Positions 7,046 through 13,943 of a DNA stretch of 14,323 bases are shown one piece after another. The position numbers and the translations under genes were made by a program. The first letter of the stretch is position 1. Every line of letters starts with the position of its first letter. Source of the DNA: Bacteroidales bacterium (GTDB lineage Bacteria; Bacteroidota; Bacteroidia; Bacteroidales; Muribaculaceae); contig SFNC01000045.1 of the NCBI GenBank assembly GCA_004554255.1, forward strand, positions 1 to 14,323, in the 5' to 3' direction. The notes beneath the pieces are model-generated. The model saw only the letters and a program-made list of their open reading frames with translations. It did not search any database and was not told where the DNA came from.

Positions 7046-8530
7046 ATGCTGCTGAATATTACCGACAATATCCTGCGCCAGCTCTCGTACATCGAGGGCG
7101 AGCCCATGCTGTTTTCCAGCGGACTGTTCTGGGTGCTGTTCCTTATATTCCTGCCGGTGTACGCCATGCTTAAGGGGCGGAGACGGCAGATGACGGTGTT
7201 TGTAATCGCCTTCAGCCTCTTCTTCTACTATAAATCGTCGGGGCTGTTTGTGATTATGCTACTGGGTACCAGTGTGATGGACTGGGGCATGTCGCGGCTG
7301 ATGGCGCGGACGGAAGTGCGCTGGAAACGCCGGCTGTGCCTGTGGACCTCGCTGCTTACCTCGTTGGGAATACTTGCCTATTTCAAGTATGCCAACTTCT
7401 TCATGTGGAACTGGCAGCAGATGGTGGGCGGCAACTTCGAGCCCATGGACATAATCCTGCCCGTGGGAATATCGTTCTACACCTTCCAGTCGGTTTCCTA
7501 TATCGTGGATGTTTACAAAGGTCGGGTAAGGCCCACGGAATTTTGGATGGACTACGCCTTTTTCCTGACATTTTTCCCGGCGCTGGTGGCCGGCCCCATA
7601 GTCCGTGCCGACTATTTCCTCCCGCAGTTGCGCGAAAACCGTGCCGCCACGCGCGAGATGGTGTACATGGGCTTCTGGCTGATACTGCTCGGCGTGGTTA
7701 AAAAGGCCATAGTGGCGGATTATCTTGCTCAGTATAACGACCTTATCTTCGCTGTGGACCCGGCAACCGGCCTGCCCGGATATTCGGGATTCGAGACCAT
7801 GATGGGCATAATCGGCTACACGATGCAGATTTACTGCGACTTCTCGGGCTACAGCGACATGGCTATCGGTCTTGCGCTGATAATGGGGTTCAGGCTGGCG
7901 CAGAACTTCAACTTTCCGTATAAATCGCGCAACCTCACGGACTTCTGGCGGCGGTGGCATATCTCGCTGTCGTCATGGCTCAGAGACTACATCTATATAC
8001 CCTTGGGCGGCAACCGCAAAGGCACACGCCGCACGTACGTAAACAACTTCGCCACCATGGTGATAGGCGGTCTGTGGCACGGCGCGGCCTGGAAATTTGT
8101 ATTCTGGGGCGCGATGCACGGCGCCGGACTGGCCGTGCATAAGGCCTGCAAGCCGTATTTGGGCAAGGTTGCAGACTCCTGGCCGGTGAAATCGCTGAGC
8201 TGGGGCGTGACAATGCTCTTCGTGATGCTGCTGTGGGTGTTTTTCCGCGCCGATACGTTCAGCGACTCGGTGAATATCATCGGTCACGCGTTCTCGGACT
8301 TCAGCCTGGATTACGTGCCGCCGTTCGTTTCCGTGCGCTGGCTGTGGCTGATAATCATGGGTGTCATAGTGGTGTCGCACATGCTTCCTACGGGTTTCTG
8401 GGACAAGGCCGGTGCATGGTTCGTGCGCGCGCCGTGGCTGGTGAAACTGGTTATGTTTCTGGTGGTTATCCAGCTGGTGCTTGAGCTGCAGGGCGAGGAT
8501 GTGGCACCGTTCATATACTTCCAATTCTGA
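7046..8530 (+). CDS. MBOAT family O-acyltransferase (AlgI/PatA-like)
   Basis: The 494-residue polytopic inner-membrane protein has many hydrophobic segments spread along its length and the hallmarks of bacterial MBOAT proteins: 'VGISFYTFQSVSYIVDVYKG' (140-159), 'QIYCDFSGYSDMAIGLALIM' (261-280), 'LTDFWRRWHISLSSWLRDYI' (297-316) and the active-site 'GGLWHGAAW' with His345. It takes acyl groups, usually acetyl from acetyl-CoA, in the cytoplasm and passes them across the membrane to a periplasmic partner, here very likely the SGNH protein encoded 8 nt upstream. The length matches AlgI (about 500 residues). The target may be a capsular or other surface polysaccharide or peptidoglycan. The neighbouring lipid A acyltransferase and glycosyltransferases favour a surface glycan, which is inference. 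Confidence 0.92.
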   Translation: MLLNITDNILRQLSYIEGEPMLFSSGLFWVLFLIFLPVYAMLKGRRRQMTVFVIAFSLFFYYKSSGLFVIMLLGTSVMDWGMSRLMARTEVRWKRRLCLWTSLLTSLGILAYFKYANFFMWNWQQMVGGNFEPMDIILPVGISFYTFQSVSYIVDVYKGRVRPTEFWMDYAFFLTFFPALVAGPIVRADYFLPQLRENRAATREMVYMGFWLILLGVVKKAIVADYLAQYNDLIFAVDPATGLPGYSGFETMMGIIGYTMQIYCDFSGYSDMAIGLALIMGFRLAQNFNFPYKSRNLTDFWRRWHISLSSWLRDYIYIPLGGNRKGTRRTYVNNFATMVIGGLWHGAAWKFVFWGAMHGAGLAVHKACKPYLGKVADSWPVKSLSWGVTMLFVMLLWVFFRADTFSDSVNIIGHAFSDFSLDYVPPFVSVRWLWLIIMGVIVVSHMLPTGFWDKAGAWFVRAPWLVKLVMFLVVIQLVLELQGEDVAPFIYFQF

Positions 8531-8535
8531 CAAAA

Positions 8536-9855
8536 ATGACAGACAACAGCATATTCACAGATAAAACCGTATACTTCCACTCGTTCGGGTGTAAGCTTAA
8601 CTTTGCCGAGACCTCCACAGTGGGAATGGCCTTTGCCGAGGCGGGAATCCGCACGGTTAGAAAGGGAGAAAAACCTGATATTGTGGTGATTAACACGTGC
8701 TCTGTTACCGAAGTAGCCGACCGGAAATGCCGCCAGGCCATCCATTCGTTGCACAAGCGTTATCCGGAGGCTGCGATAGTGGTGACGGGATGTTATGCGC
8801 AGCTTAAAAGCGACGAAATTGCCGGGATTCCCGGTGTCGCCGTGGTAGCCGGACAGGACAAAAAGGACAGACTGCTGGAGCTGTTGGCCGACTGGATGGG
8901 CAGTGGCAGCACACAGGTGCAGGTGCGCGATTCCAAAGACATTGACAACTTTATCCCCTCGTGCGCGCGCGGCGACCGTACGCGCTGTTTCCTTAAAGTT
9001 CAGGACGGATGCGACTACTGGTGCTCGTATTGCACCATTCCGCGTGCGCGCGGGCGTTCCCGCTCCGGCACAATAGCGCAGATGGTGGACCAGGCATCGG
9101 CGGCAGCCGCCGACGGCGCCCGCGAGATTGTGATTACCGGTGTGAATATCGGAGACTTCGGTCACCGTAACGACGAGACATTTGCCGACCTTGTCCGTGC
9201 CTTAGACGCCGTGGAGGGCATTGAGCGTTACCGAATATCGTCAATAGAGCCGAATCTGCTCACGGATGAAATAATAGAATACTGTGCGTCATCGCGCAGA
9301 TTCATGCCGCATTTCCACGTTCCGCTGCAGTGTGGGTCGGACGAAGTGCTGAAGCTGATGCGACGTCGCTACGACACCGCTCTTTTCCGTCATAAAATGG
9401 AAAAGATTCGCGAAGCAATGCCGGATGCGTTTATCGGCGTGGACCTTATTGTGGGTGCCCGGGGCGAGACGGATGCGCTGTTCCGCGAGTCGTATGATTT
9501 TTGCAAAAGCCTGGATATTAGCCGACTGCACGTCTTTGTGTATAGCGAGCGTCCCGGCACGCGGGCACTGGAATTGGGTGGTAAGGTTTCACCGGCGGTA
9601 AAGAAGGAACGCTCGGCGCAGATGCTGGAGCTGTCCGATGCCAAGCTGCGTGATTTTTCGCAGAGATTTGTCGGCACCGTCCGTCCCGTGCTGTTGGAAC
9701 ATACCCGCGAAGGCTTGCCAATGAGCGGATTTACAGATAATTACCTTAAGGTGGAGGTGGATGCGCCGGTGCATTTGGACAACACTATAGTGAATGTGCG
9801 TCTTGATGCCCTGTCGGATGATGCCTCGTTTATCCATGCCACGCTGATGCCATGA
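8536..9855 (+). CDS. mtaB: tRNA (N6-threonylcarbamoyladenosine(37)-C2)-methylthiotransferase
   Basis: Radical-SAM methylthiotransferase that converts t6A37 to ms2t6A37 in tRNAs reading ANN codons, improving codon-anticodon pairing. All domains are visible in 439 residues: an N-terminal UPF0004 domain with cluster ligands Cys19 ('FGCKLN'), Cys55 ('NTCSVT') and Cys86 ('TGCYAQ'); a radical-SAM motif 'CDYWCSYC' with Cys159, Cys163 and Cys166; and a C-terminal TRAM domain from ~375. The 'GCKLNFAE' start and overall size fit MtaB better than MiaB or RimO. It begins 5 nt after the MBOAT gene, and its stop overlaps the next start by 4 nt (ATGA at 9852-9855), so it is in the operon although its role is unrelated to the envelope. 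Confidence 0.93.
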   Translation: MTDNSIFTDKTVYFHSFGCKLNFAETSTVGMAFAEAGIRTVRKGEKPDIVVINTCSVTEVADRKCRQAIHSLHKRYPEAAIVVTGCYAQLKSDEIAGIPGVAVVAGQDKKDRLLELLADWMGSGSTQVQVRDSKDIDNFIPSCARGDRTRCFLKVQDGCDYWCSYCTIPRARGRSRSGTIAQMVDQASAAAADGAREIVITGVNIGDFGHRNDETFADLVRALDAVEGIERYRISSIEPNLLTDEIIEYCASSRRFMPHFHVPLQCGSDEVLKLMRRRYDTALFRHKMEKIREAMPDAFIGVDLIVGARGETDALFRESYDFCKSLDISRLHVFVYSERPGTRALELGGKVSPAVKKERSAQMLELSDAKLRDFSQRFVGTVRPVLLEHTREGLPMSGFTDNYLKVEVDAPVHLDNTIVNVRLDALSDDASFIHATLMP

Positions 9856-10790
9856 GTAAGGTGGGTTTTGCCATATTGCGCGGACTGCTTTATGCCGTGG
9901 CACTGTTGCCGTTCTGGGTGCTGTACGGTATAGCAGACTTTATTTTCGTGCTGATGTTCTATATATTAAGGTATAGGCGCAAGATGGTGCGGAAAAACCT
10001 TTCGCTCTGTTTCCCGGAAATGGGCGACGAGGAATTGCATAAAACGGGACGCCGGTTCTACCGTAACTTCGCGGATTACATAGTGGAGACAATAAAACTG
10101 CTGCATATCAGCGACAAATCCATACAGAAACGCTTCAGGATAGAGAATGTGGATGTGGTGCGTCGCTATCTCCGTGAAAACAAGGGCATTGTGGCGTACT
10201 TCGCGCATGCCTTCAACTGGGAGTGGGCGCCATCCATAACACTGCACTGTAAGCGGGAGATAGAGGAGAACGGAGCGGTACTGGCTCAGATATACAGGCC
10301 GTTACGCAATGCACGGTTTGATGCGCTGATGCTGAAACTGCGGTCGCGTTTCGGGTCTGAGAGCATCTCCAAGCACGTGGCTTTGCGCACCATACTGGGC
10401 TACCGGCGCAACGGCACGCCGGCAATAATAGGGTTTATGTCTGACCAGAAGCCCAGCCATGGCGATGAGCTGCACATCCTGAATTTCTTGGGAAGGCGCA
10501 CGGCCGTGATAACGGGAACCGAGGCACTTGCCCGCCGTCTTGGCATGGCGGTGATATACTTTGACATGTATAAGGAACGCCGCGGGCATTACAGGATGGT
10601 AATAAGAGAAATGTGCGAGGATGCCTCTAAGACCGAGCCTTATCAGCTGACACACAGCTACTTTGGGCTGCTGGAGGAGACGATAACCCGTAATCCGGCA
10701 ATATGGCTGTGGTCGCACAACCGGTGGAAAAACACCCCGCCGGCCGATGCGGATACCGACACAAAACAACAAGACAATGTCAGAAAATAA
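9852..10790 (+). CDS. LpxL/HtrB-family lysophospholipid acyltransferase (lipid A late acylation)
   Basis: The 312-residue protein belongs to the LpxL/LpxM (HtrB/MsbB) family, inner-membrane enzymes that add a secondary acyl chain to lipid A. An N-terminal membrane anchor spans residues ~8-38. The catalytic HX4[D/E] motif is His119-x4-Glu124 in 'FAHAFNWEWAP'. Family segments 'FMSDQKP' (195-201), 'GTEALARRLGMAVIYFD' (222-238) and 'WLWSHNRWK' (285-293) are present in order. Length is normal for the family. Bacteroidetes make penta-acylated lipid A, in keeping with a single late acyltransferase of this type, but which position it acylates cannot be read here. The start overlaps mtaB by 4 nt and the end overlaps the GT2 gene by 14 nt. 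Confidence 0.88.
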   Translation: MSKVGFAILRGLLYAVALLPFWVLYGIADFIFVLMFYILRYRRKMVRKNLSLCFPEMGDEELHKTGRRFYRNFADYIVETIKLLHISDKSIQKRFRIENVDVVRRYLRENKGIVAYFAHAFNWEWAPSITLHCKREIEENGAVLAQIYRPLRNARFDALMLKLRSRFGSESISKHVALRTILGYRRNGTPAIIGFMSDQKPSHGDELHILNFLGRRTAVITGTEALARRLGMAVIYFDMYKERRGHYRMVIREMCEDASKTEPYQLTHSYFGLLEETITRNPAIWLWSHNRWKNTPPADADTDTKQQDNVRK

Positions 10791-11811
10791 TTTAGCGAAA
10801 GCGCGTTGCGCGGTAATAATACTTAACTGGAACGGAGCGTCCCTGTTGCGGCGCTTCCTGCCGTCTGTGGTGCGCAATACAGAGAATAGTGTAGGGCGTG
10901 TAATAGTGGCAGACAATGGGTCGACAGACGATTCCATAGCAGTGCTTGAATCAGAATTTCCGACAGTGGAAGTGTGGAAAATGCCTGAGAACTACGGCTT
11001 TGCCGGAGGATATAACCGCTGCGTGGAGCGTGCTTCGCGCGACGGATACGAGTATGCCCTGCTGCTGAACAGCGATGTGGAGACACCTGCCGGATGGCTG
11101 TCGCCGTTGGTGGATTATCTGGATTCGCATACCGATGTCGCCGCCGCCCAGCCCAAGATTCTCAGTGTTGATAATACCGGGTGTTTTGAGTATGCCGGCG
11201 CCGCCGGAGGGTATATAGACCGCAACGGTTATCCATATTGTCGCGGACGAATCTTCGGCACTTGCGAGACAGACCGAGGTCAGTACGACGATGTAGCCGA
11301 TATTTTCTGGGCCACCGGAGCGGCACTGCTTGTGCGTGTGGATACATACATGGCAGTAGGCGGGCTGGACGAGAAGTTTTTCGCACACATGGAGGAGATA
11401 GACCTTTGCTGGCGTATACTGCTGACAGGCAAGAGGATAGTGGCAGTGCCCGACAGCCGGGTATATCATCTCGGCGGAGGGTCGCTGCCGGCATCAAATC
11501 CGCGCAAGACCTATCTTAACTTCCGCAATAACCTGTTGCTCCTGCATAAGAATCTGCCGGATGCCACGCGCTGTCGCAAACTGCTGAAACGCAGGTTGCT
11601 GGACACCATAGCCTGGCTGAAGTTTGTGCTGACACTGCAGTTCGGCAATGCCGCGGCGGTGTTCAGGGCACACCGGCACTTCGCCAAGATGCGGCGTGGG
11701 TATACGAGCCATCCGGACGTTGACCTACTTGATGCCCGTAACGATTGCCGCCACAACATCCTCACGTCATACTATCTCAAGGGTCGCCACCTTTTCTCGG
11801 ACTTGGGCTGA
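10777..11811 (+). CDS. Family 2 glycosyltransferase (rhamnosyltransferase/WbbL-like)
   Basis: The 344-residue protein is a GT-A, inverting family 2 glycosyltransferase of the WbbL-like branch. Visible motifs: 'VIILNWNG' (13-20), 'VADNGSTDDS' (44-53), the variant metal-binding DXD as 'LLNSDVE' (96-102), 'WATGAALLVR' (178-187) and 'FFAHMEEIDLCWR' (201-213), which carries the catalytic acidic pair. The C-terminal ~100 residues form a basic, hydrophobic tail that may associate with the membrane. It probably adds a sugar, perhaps a deoxyhexose such as rhamnose, to a surface glycan. An in-frame ATG at 10747 would add 10 residues and a 44-nt overlap; 10777 is preferred because the overlap is 14 nt and the fold begins soon after. 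It is the last gene of the operon. Its final 13 nt are part of a direct repeat found again at 12205. Confidence 0.88.
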   Translation: MSENNLAKARCAVIILNWNGASLLRRFLPSVVRNTENSVGRVIVADNGSTDDSIAVLESEFPTVEVWKMPENYGFAGGYNRCVERASRDGYEYALLLNSDVETPAGWLSPLVDYLDSHTDVAAAQPKILSVDNTGCFEYAGAAGGYIDRNGYPYCRGRIFGTCETDRGQYDDVADIFWATGAALLVRVDTYMAVGGLDEKFFAHMEEIDLCWRILLTGKRIVAVPDSRVYHLGGGSLPASNPRKTYLNFRNNLLLLHKNLPDATRCRKLLKRRLLDTIAWLKFVLTLQFGNAAAVFRAHRHFAKMRRGYTSHPDVDLLDARNDCRHNILTSYYLKGRHLFSDLG

Positions 11812-11827
11812 CAGAGGTCATAACAAA
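11799..11827 (+). repeat. 29-bp direct repeat, copy 1 (end of GT2 gene)
   Basis: These 29 bases run from the last 13 nt of the GT2 gene, including its stop codon, into the flank (ggacttgggctgacagaggt and 9 more bases). They match 12205-12233 with one difference: g at 11814 versus a at 12220. Similarity stops sharply on both sides. Confidence 0.9.
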
Positions 11828-11863
11828 AGATTTGGAACCTGTTTACATAGGCATGTTTAAAAT

Positions 11864-11894
11864 AAAAAATCAACCAATTTCGGTTGATTTTTTT
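11864..11894 (+). terminator. Intrinsic terminator of the pyrE-GT2 operon
   Basis: A 12-bp perfect stem (11864-11875 with 11882-11893; core atcaacc/ggttgat) has a 6-nt loop and ends in a run of seven T (11888-11894). The A run on the left arm lets it work in both directions. It is 52 nt after the GT2 stop. A second hairpin (gcaacc 11895-11900, ggttgc 11907-11912) follows at once; the caacc and ggttg arms of the two recur at exactly 25-bp spacing. Confidence 0.8.
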
Positions 11895-11974
11895 GCAACC
11901 ATTTTTGGTTGCGAAATAAAATAAAGATATTTAAATTTCACGCGTAATAATTTTTGATTATCCAAATGCGTAAA

Positions 11975-12166
11975 CGCCTCACGCAGAGTGAATTTTAATC
12001 TCGCGCAGAGTGCGCTGAGGAGAAACTCCCGCAGAGGAATTTTTTATGGAGAGGGAAAGAGGAATGCAAAGGCTGCCGGTTCAGGGCAAAATCTCAGCGC
12101 TACTCAGTGCCGTGAGATATAAATAAACGCCCGTTGCGAAGTTTTAAAGAGTTCGCTGAGGTAAAT
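11975..12166. repeat. Intergenic 'cgcagag' repeat element, copy 2
   Basis: The heptamer cgcagag occurs at 11982, 12004 and 12030, with gctgag variants near 12014 and 12154. The order of blocks follows the element at 1981-2105: a cacgc[a/g]gagtg block, the identical 19-mer (11993-12011), further heptamers, then ttcgc[a/t]gaggtaaat at the end. Between the heptamers at 12030 and 12154 lies about 110 bp absent from copy 1. Confidence 0.6.
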
Positions 12167-12204
12167 CGCGAATGCGATTTATTGAGTGAGGGAAGTAGTA
12201 GTAT

Positions 12205-12233
12205 GGACTTGGGCTGACAAAGGTCATAACAAA
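12205..12233 (+). repeat. 29-bp direct repeat, copy 2
   Basis: Matches 11799-11827 in 28 of 29 positions. The copy includes a relic of the GT2 3' end (gacttgggctga) with no reading frame leading into it. It lies 113 nt before the degP start codon and 43 nt before the -33 box of its promoter. Confidence 0.9.
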
Positions 12234-12275
12234 TGTGAAAGGGTTGGAAAGATAATTAAACTTTTGTGTCAGAGT

Positions 12276-12306
12276 GTTGTCAAATGCAATAATGGCAGTA
12301 TATTTG
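12276..12306 (+). promoter_or_regulatory. Promoter of degP
   Basis: TATATTTG at 12299-12306 is an exact TAnnTTTG -7 box. GTTG at 12276-12279 is a near match to the -33 TTTG, with a 19-nt spacer. Transcription would start near 12312, leaving a leader of about 35 nt without a clear Shine-Dalgarno sequence. Confidence 0.65.
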
Positions 12307-12346
12307 CCGTAAATTATTCATAAACAAAACCATTACCACATATATA

Positions 12347-13816
12347 ATGAGACACATTATTGCAACTGTTGCAGCGTCGGTTTTGAGTGTCGGCGCTGTG
12401 TCCGCCACCGAACCCGGCGGACGCCTTATATCTCAGGAAGATTTTACAAATACCGCCGAGTCCACTGTAAACGGCGTGGTTTCGGTGAAGAGCTTTGCCA
12501 CTCCGCGTGGGCAGAGGTCCATCAGCCCGTTCGGCGGCGATGATTTCTTTGGCGGCGATGACTTGTTCGAGTATTTCTTCGGGATGCCGCGCAATCGTCA
12601 GCAGCCTCGCAACCGCCAGCAGCCGCGTCAGGAAACGCCCAAACAGGCACAGCGCCAGATTGGTCTTGGCTCGGGCGTAATTATCAGCAAGGACGGATAT
12701 ATCGTAACAAATAATCACGTTATTGCCGATGCCGAGCGTCTTGAGGTTACACTTAACGACAATAGAAATTATAACGCCAAGGTGATCGGTACAGACCCCA
12801 CTACCGACCTGGCTCTGATACAGATAGATGCGGATGACCTGCATGTTATCCCCATGGGTAACAGTGAGAATCTGAAAGTGGGCGAGTGGGTGCTTGCCGT
12901 GGGCAACCCCTTCGGATTCACGTCAACGGTAACGTCCGGTATTGTTAGTGCCAAGGCACGCAATATCTCCACCACGACCCGTGGTGGCAGCAACGGCGGC
13001 ATTGAGAGTTACATACAGACCGATGCTGCTGTAAACCAGGGGAATAGCGGAGGCGCACTGGTTAATCTCCGTGGCGAGCTTGTGGGCATCAACACGGCGA
13101 TATACTCGTCCAACGGGTCGTATGTCGGTTGCTCTTTCGCCATTCCCACTTCCATTGTGAATAAAGTAGTGGGCGACCTCAAGCAGTTCGGAGCCGTGCA
13201 GCGAGCCTACATGGGTATTACCTTTATGGAAGTGACTCCGGAACTCGTTGAGGAGAAGAAGCTTGAGGGCGCAAACGCCGGCATATATGTCGCCTCTGTG
13301 GCCGACCGCTCGGCTGCGCGTGAAGCCGGACTTAAAGAAGGCGATATAATCATATCCATTGACGGCAATCCCACCCTTAACACTGCCCAGATGCAGGAGG
13401 CTATAGCCAAACTCAGCCCCGGCGCAACGGTGGATGTGAAGTATATCCGCGGCGGCAAACCTTATGTCAAGAGCATGACACTGCGCAATTCCCGCGGCGA
13501 CACAACGGTGACCCGCGCGGCATCGCTGATGGACCTGGGTTGCGCTTTCACTAATGTGCCCAAGGAACGTCTCGAGCAGCTTGAAATCTCCGGCGGCGTA
13601 CTGGTTACCGGTATTGAGGAAGGACGTGTCAAGGACGCCGGAATCCGCGACGGATTTATAGTCCTTGCCGTGAACGGTCAGCGTGTAACCTCGCCCGAGG
13701 ACATGGAGAAAATCTACAATGCCGTAATGAAAGGCAATGATGATAAAGTGCTGTATATAAAGGGAGTATATCCCACCGGCAAGCAGGCATTCTATGCCGT
13801 GAGCCTTGAGGACTGA
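12347..13816 (+). CDS. degP: Do/DegP-type periplasmic serine endopeptidase
   Basis: Periplasmic protease and chaperone of the HtrA family that degrades or refolds misfolded envelope proteins. The 489 residues comprise a signal peptide (1-20, cleavage after 'GAVSA'), a trypsin-like domain (~35-275) and two PDZ domains (~287-380 and ~395-485). The catalytic triad is His124 in 'TNNHVI', Asp154 in 'TTDLALI' and Ser234 in 'QGNSGGAL'. The LA-loop region (~54-104) is long, with 'FFGGDD' and a twice-repeated 'RNRQQP' segment; long LA loops are typical of DegP rather than DegS. Two PDZ domains also fit DegP/DegQ. It has its own promoter and terminator and so is transcribed alone. In this group it may be controlled by an envelope stress response, but no operator is visible. 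Confidence 0.95.
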   Translation: MRHIIATVAASVLSVGAVSATEPGGRLISQEDFTNTAESTVNGVVSVKSFATPRGQRSISPFGGDDFFGGDDLFEYFFGMPRNRQQPRNRQQPRQETPKQAQRQIGLGSGVIISKDGYIVTNNHVIADAERLEVTLNDNRNYNAKVIGTDPTTDLALIQIDADDLHVIPMGNSENLKVGEWVLAVGNPFGFTSTVTSGIVSAKARNISTTTRGGSNGGIESYIQTDAAVNQGNSGGALVNLRGELVGINTAIYSSNGSYVGCSFAIPTSIVNKVVGDLKQFGAVQRAYMGITFMEVTPELVEEKKLEGANAGIYVASVADRSAAREAGLKEGDIIISIDGNPTLNTAQMQEAIAKLSPGATVDVKYIRGGKPYVKSMTLRNSRGDTTVTRAASLMDLGCAFTNVPKERLEQLEISGGVLVTGIEEGRVKDAGIRDGFIVLAVNGQRVTSPEDMEKIYNAVMKGNDDKVLYIKGVYPTGKQAFYAVSLED

Positions 13817-13836
13817 TATTAACTCCAACCGATAAA

Positions 13837-13867
13837 AAAGCCCGGATTCGCTGCGAATCCGGGCTTT
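13837..13867. terminator. Intrinsic terminator after degP, probably bidirectional
   Basis: A perfect 14-bp stem (13837-13850 with 13854-13867, core gcccggattcg/cgaatccgggc) closes a 3-nt loop ctg. An A run precedes it (13834-13839) and TTT ends the right arm, so it could stop transcripts from either strand. It starts 20 nt after the degP stop codon. Confidence 0.9.
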
Positions 13868-13903
13868 CTACATATTCGGGATAATGGAAAGATGACGGTT
13901 GAT

Positions 13904-13934
13904 TTTGCAGGGTGGAAATTATGTCGTATCTTTG
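13904..13934 (+). promoter_or_regulatory. Promoter of the pyruvyl transferase gene
   Basis: TTTG at 13904-13907 and TATCTTTG at 13927-13934 both match the Bacteroidetes consensus exactly, with a 19-nt spacer. This is the best promoter match in the window. The -7 box ends 9 nt before the start codon at 13944, so the transcript would have a leader of only a few nucleotides. Confidence 0.75.
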
Positions 13935-13943
13935 TGGAACTCT

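Larger units (their letters stand above)
11812..12346. other. 535-bp gene-free region between GT2 and degP
   Basis: No convincing gene lies here. From left to right: the tail of the 29-bp repeat; two tandem hairpins, the first a terminator (11864-11912); an AT-rich stretch (11913-11965); the second heptamer repeat element (11975-12166); a possible 26-codon reading frame at 12046-12126; a small inverted repeat aaatcgc/gcgattt (12163-12169 with 12174-12180); the second 29-bp repeat; and the degP promoter. The 26-codon frame has an AGAGG 8 nt before its ATG, but that AGAGG is part of the heptamer repeat, so I do not call it a gene. Confidence 0.6.

Noticed and set aside
8311..9165. Minus-strand open frame of 284 codons across the MBOAT/mtaB junction
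   Set aside because: It is antisense to the conserved cluster-binding region of mtaB and shows no family features.
11828..12204. Miniature transposon (MITE) between the 29-bp repeats
   Set aside because: No terminal inverted repeats are visible just inside the direct repeats, and 29 bp is too long for a usual target duplication; kept only as a finding about the repeat.
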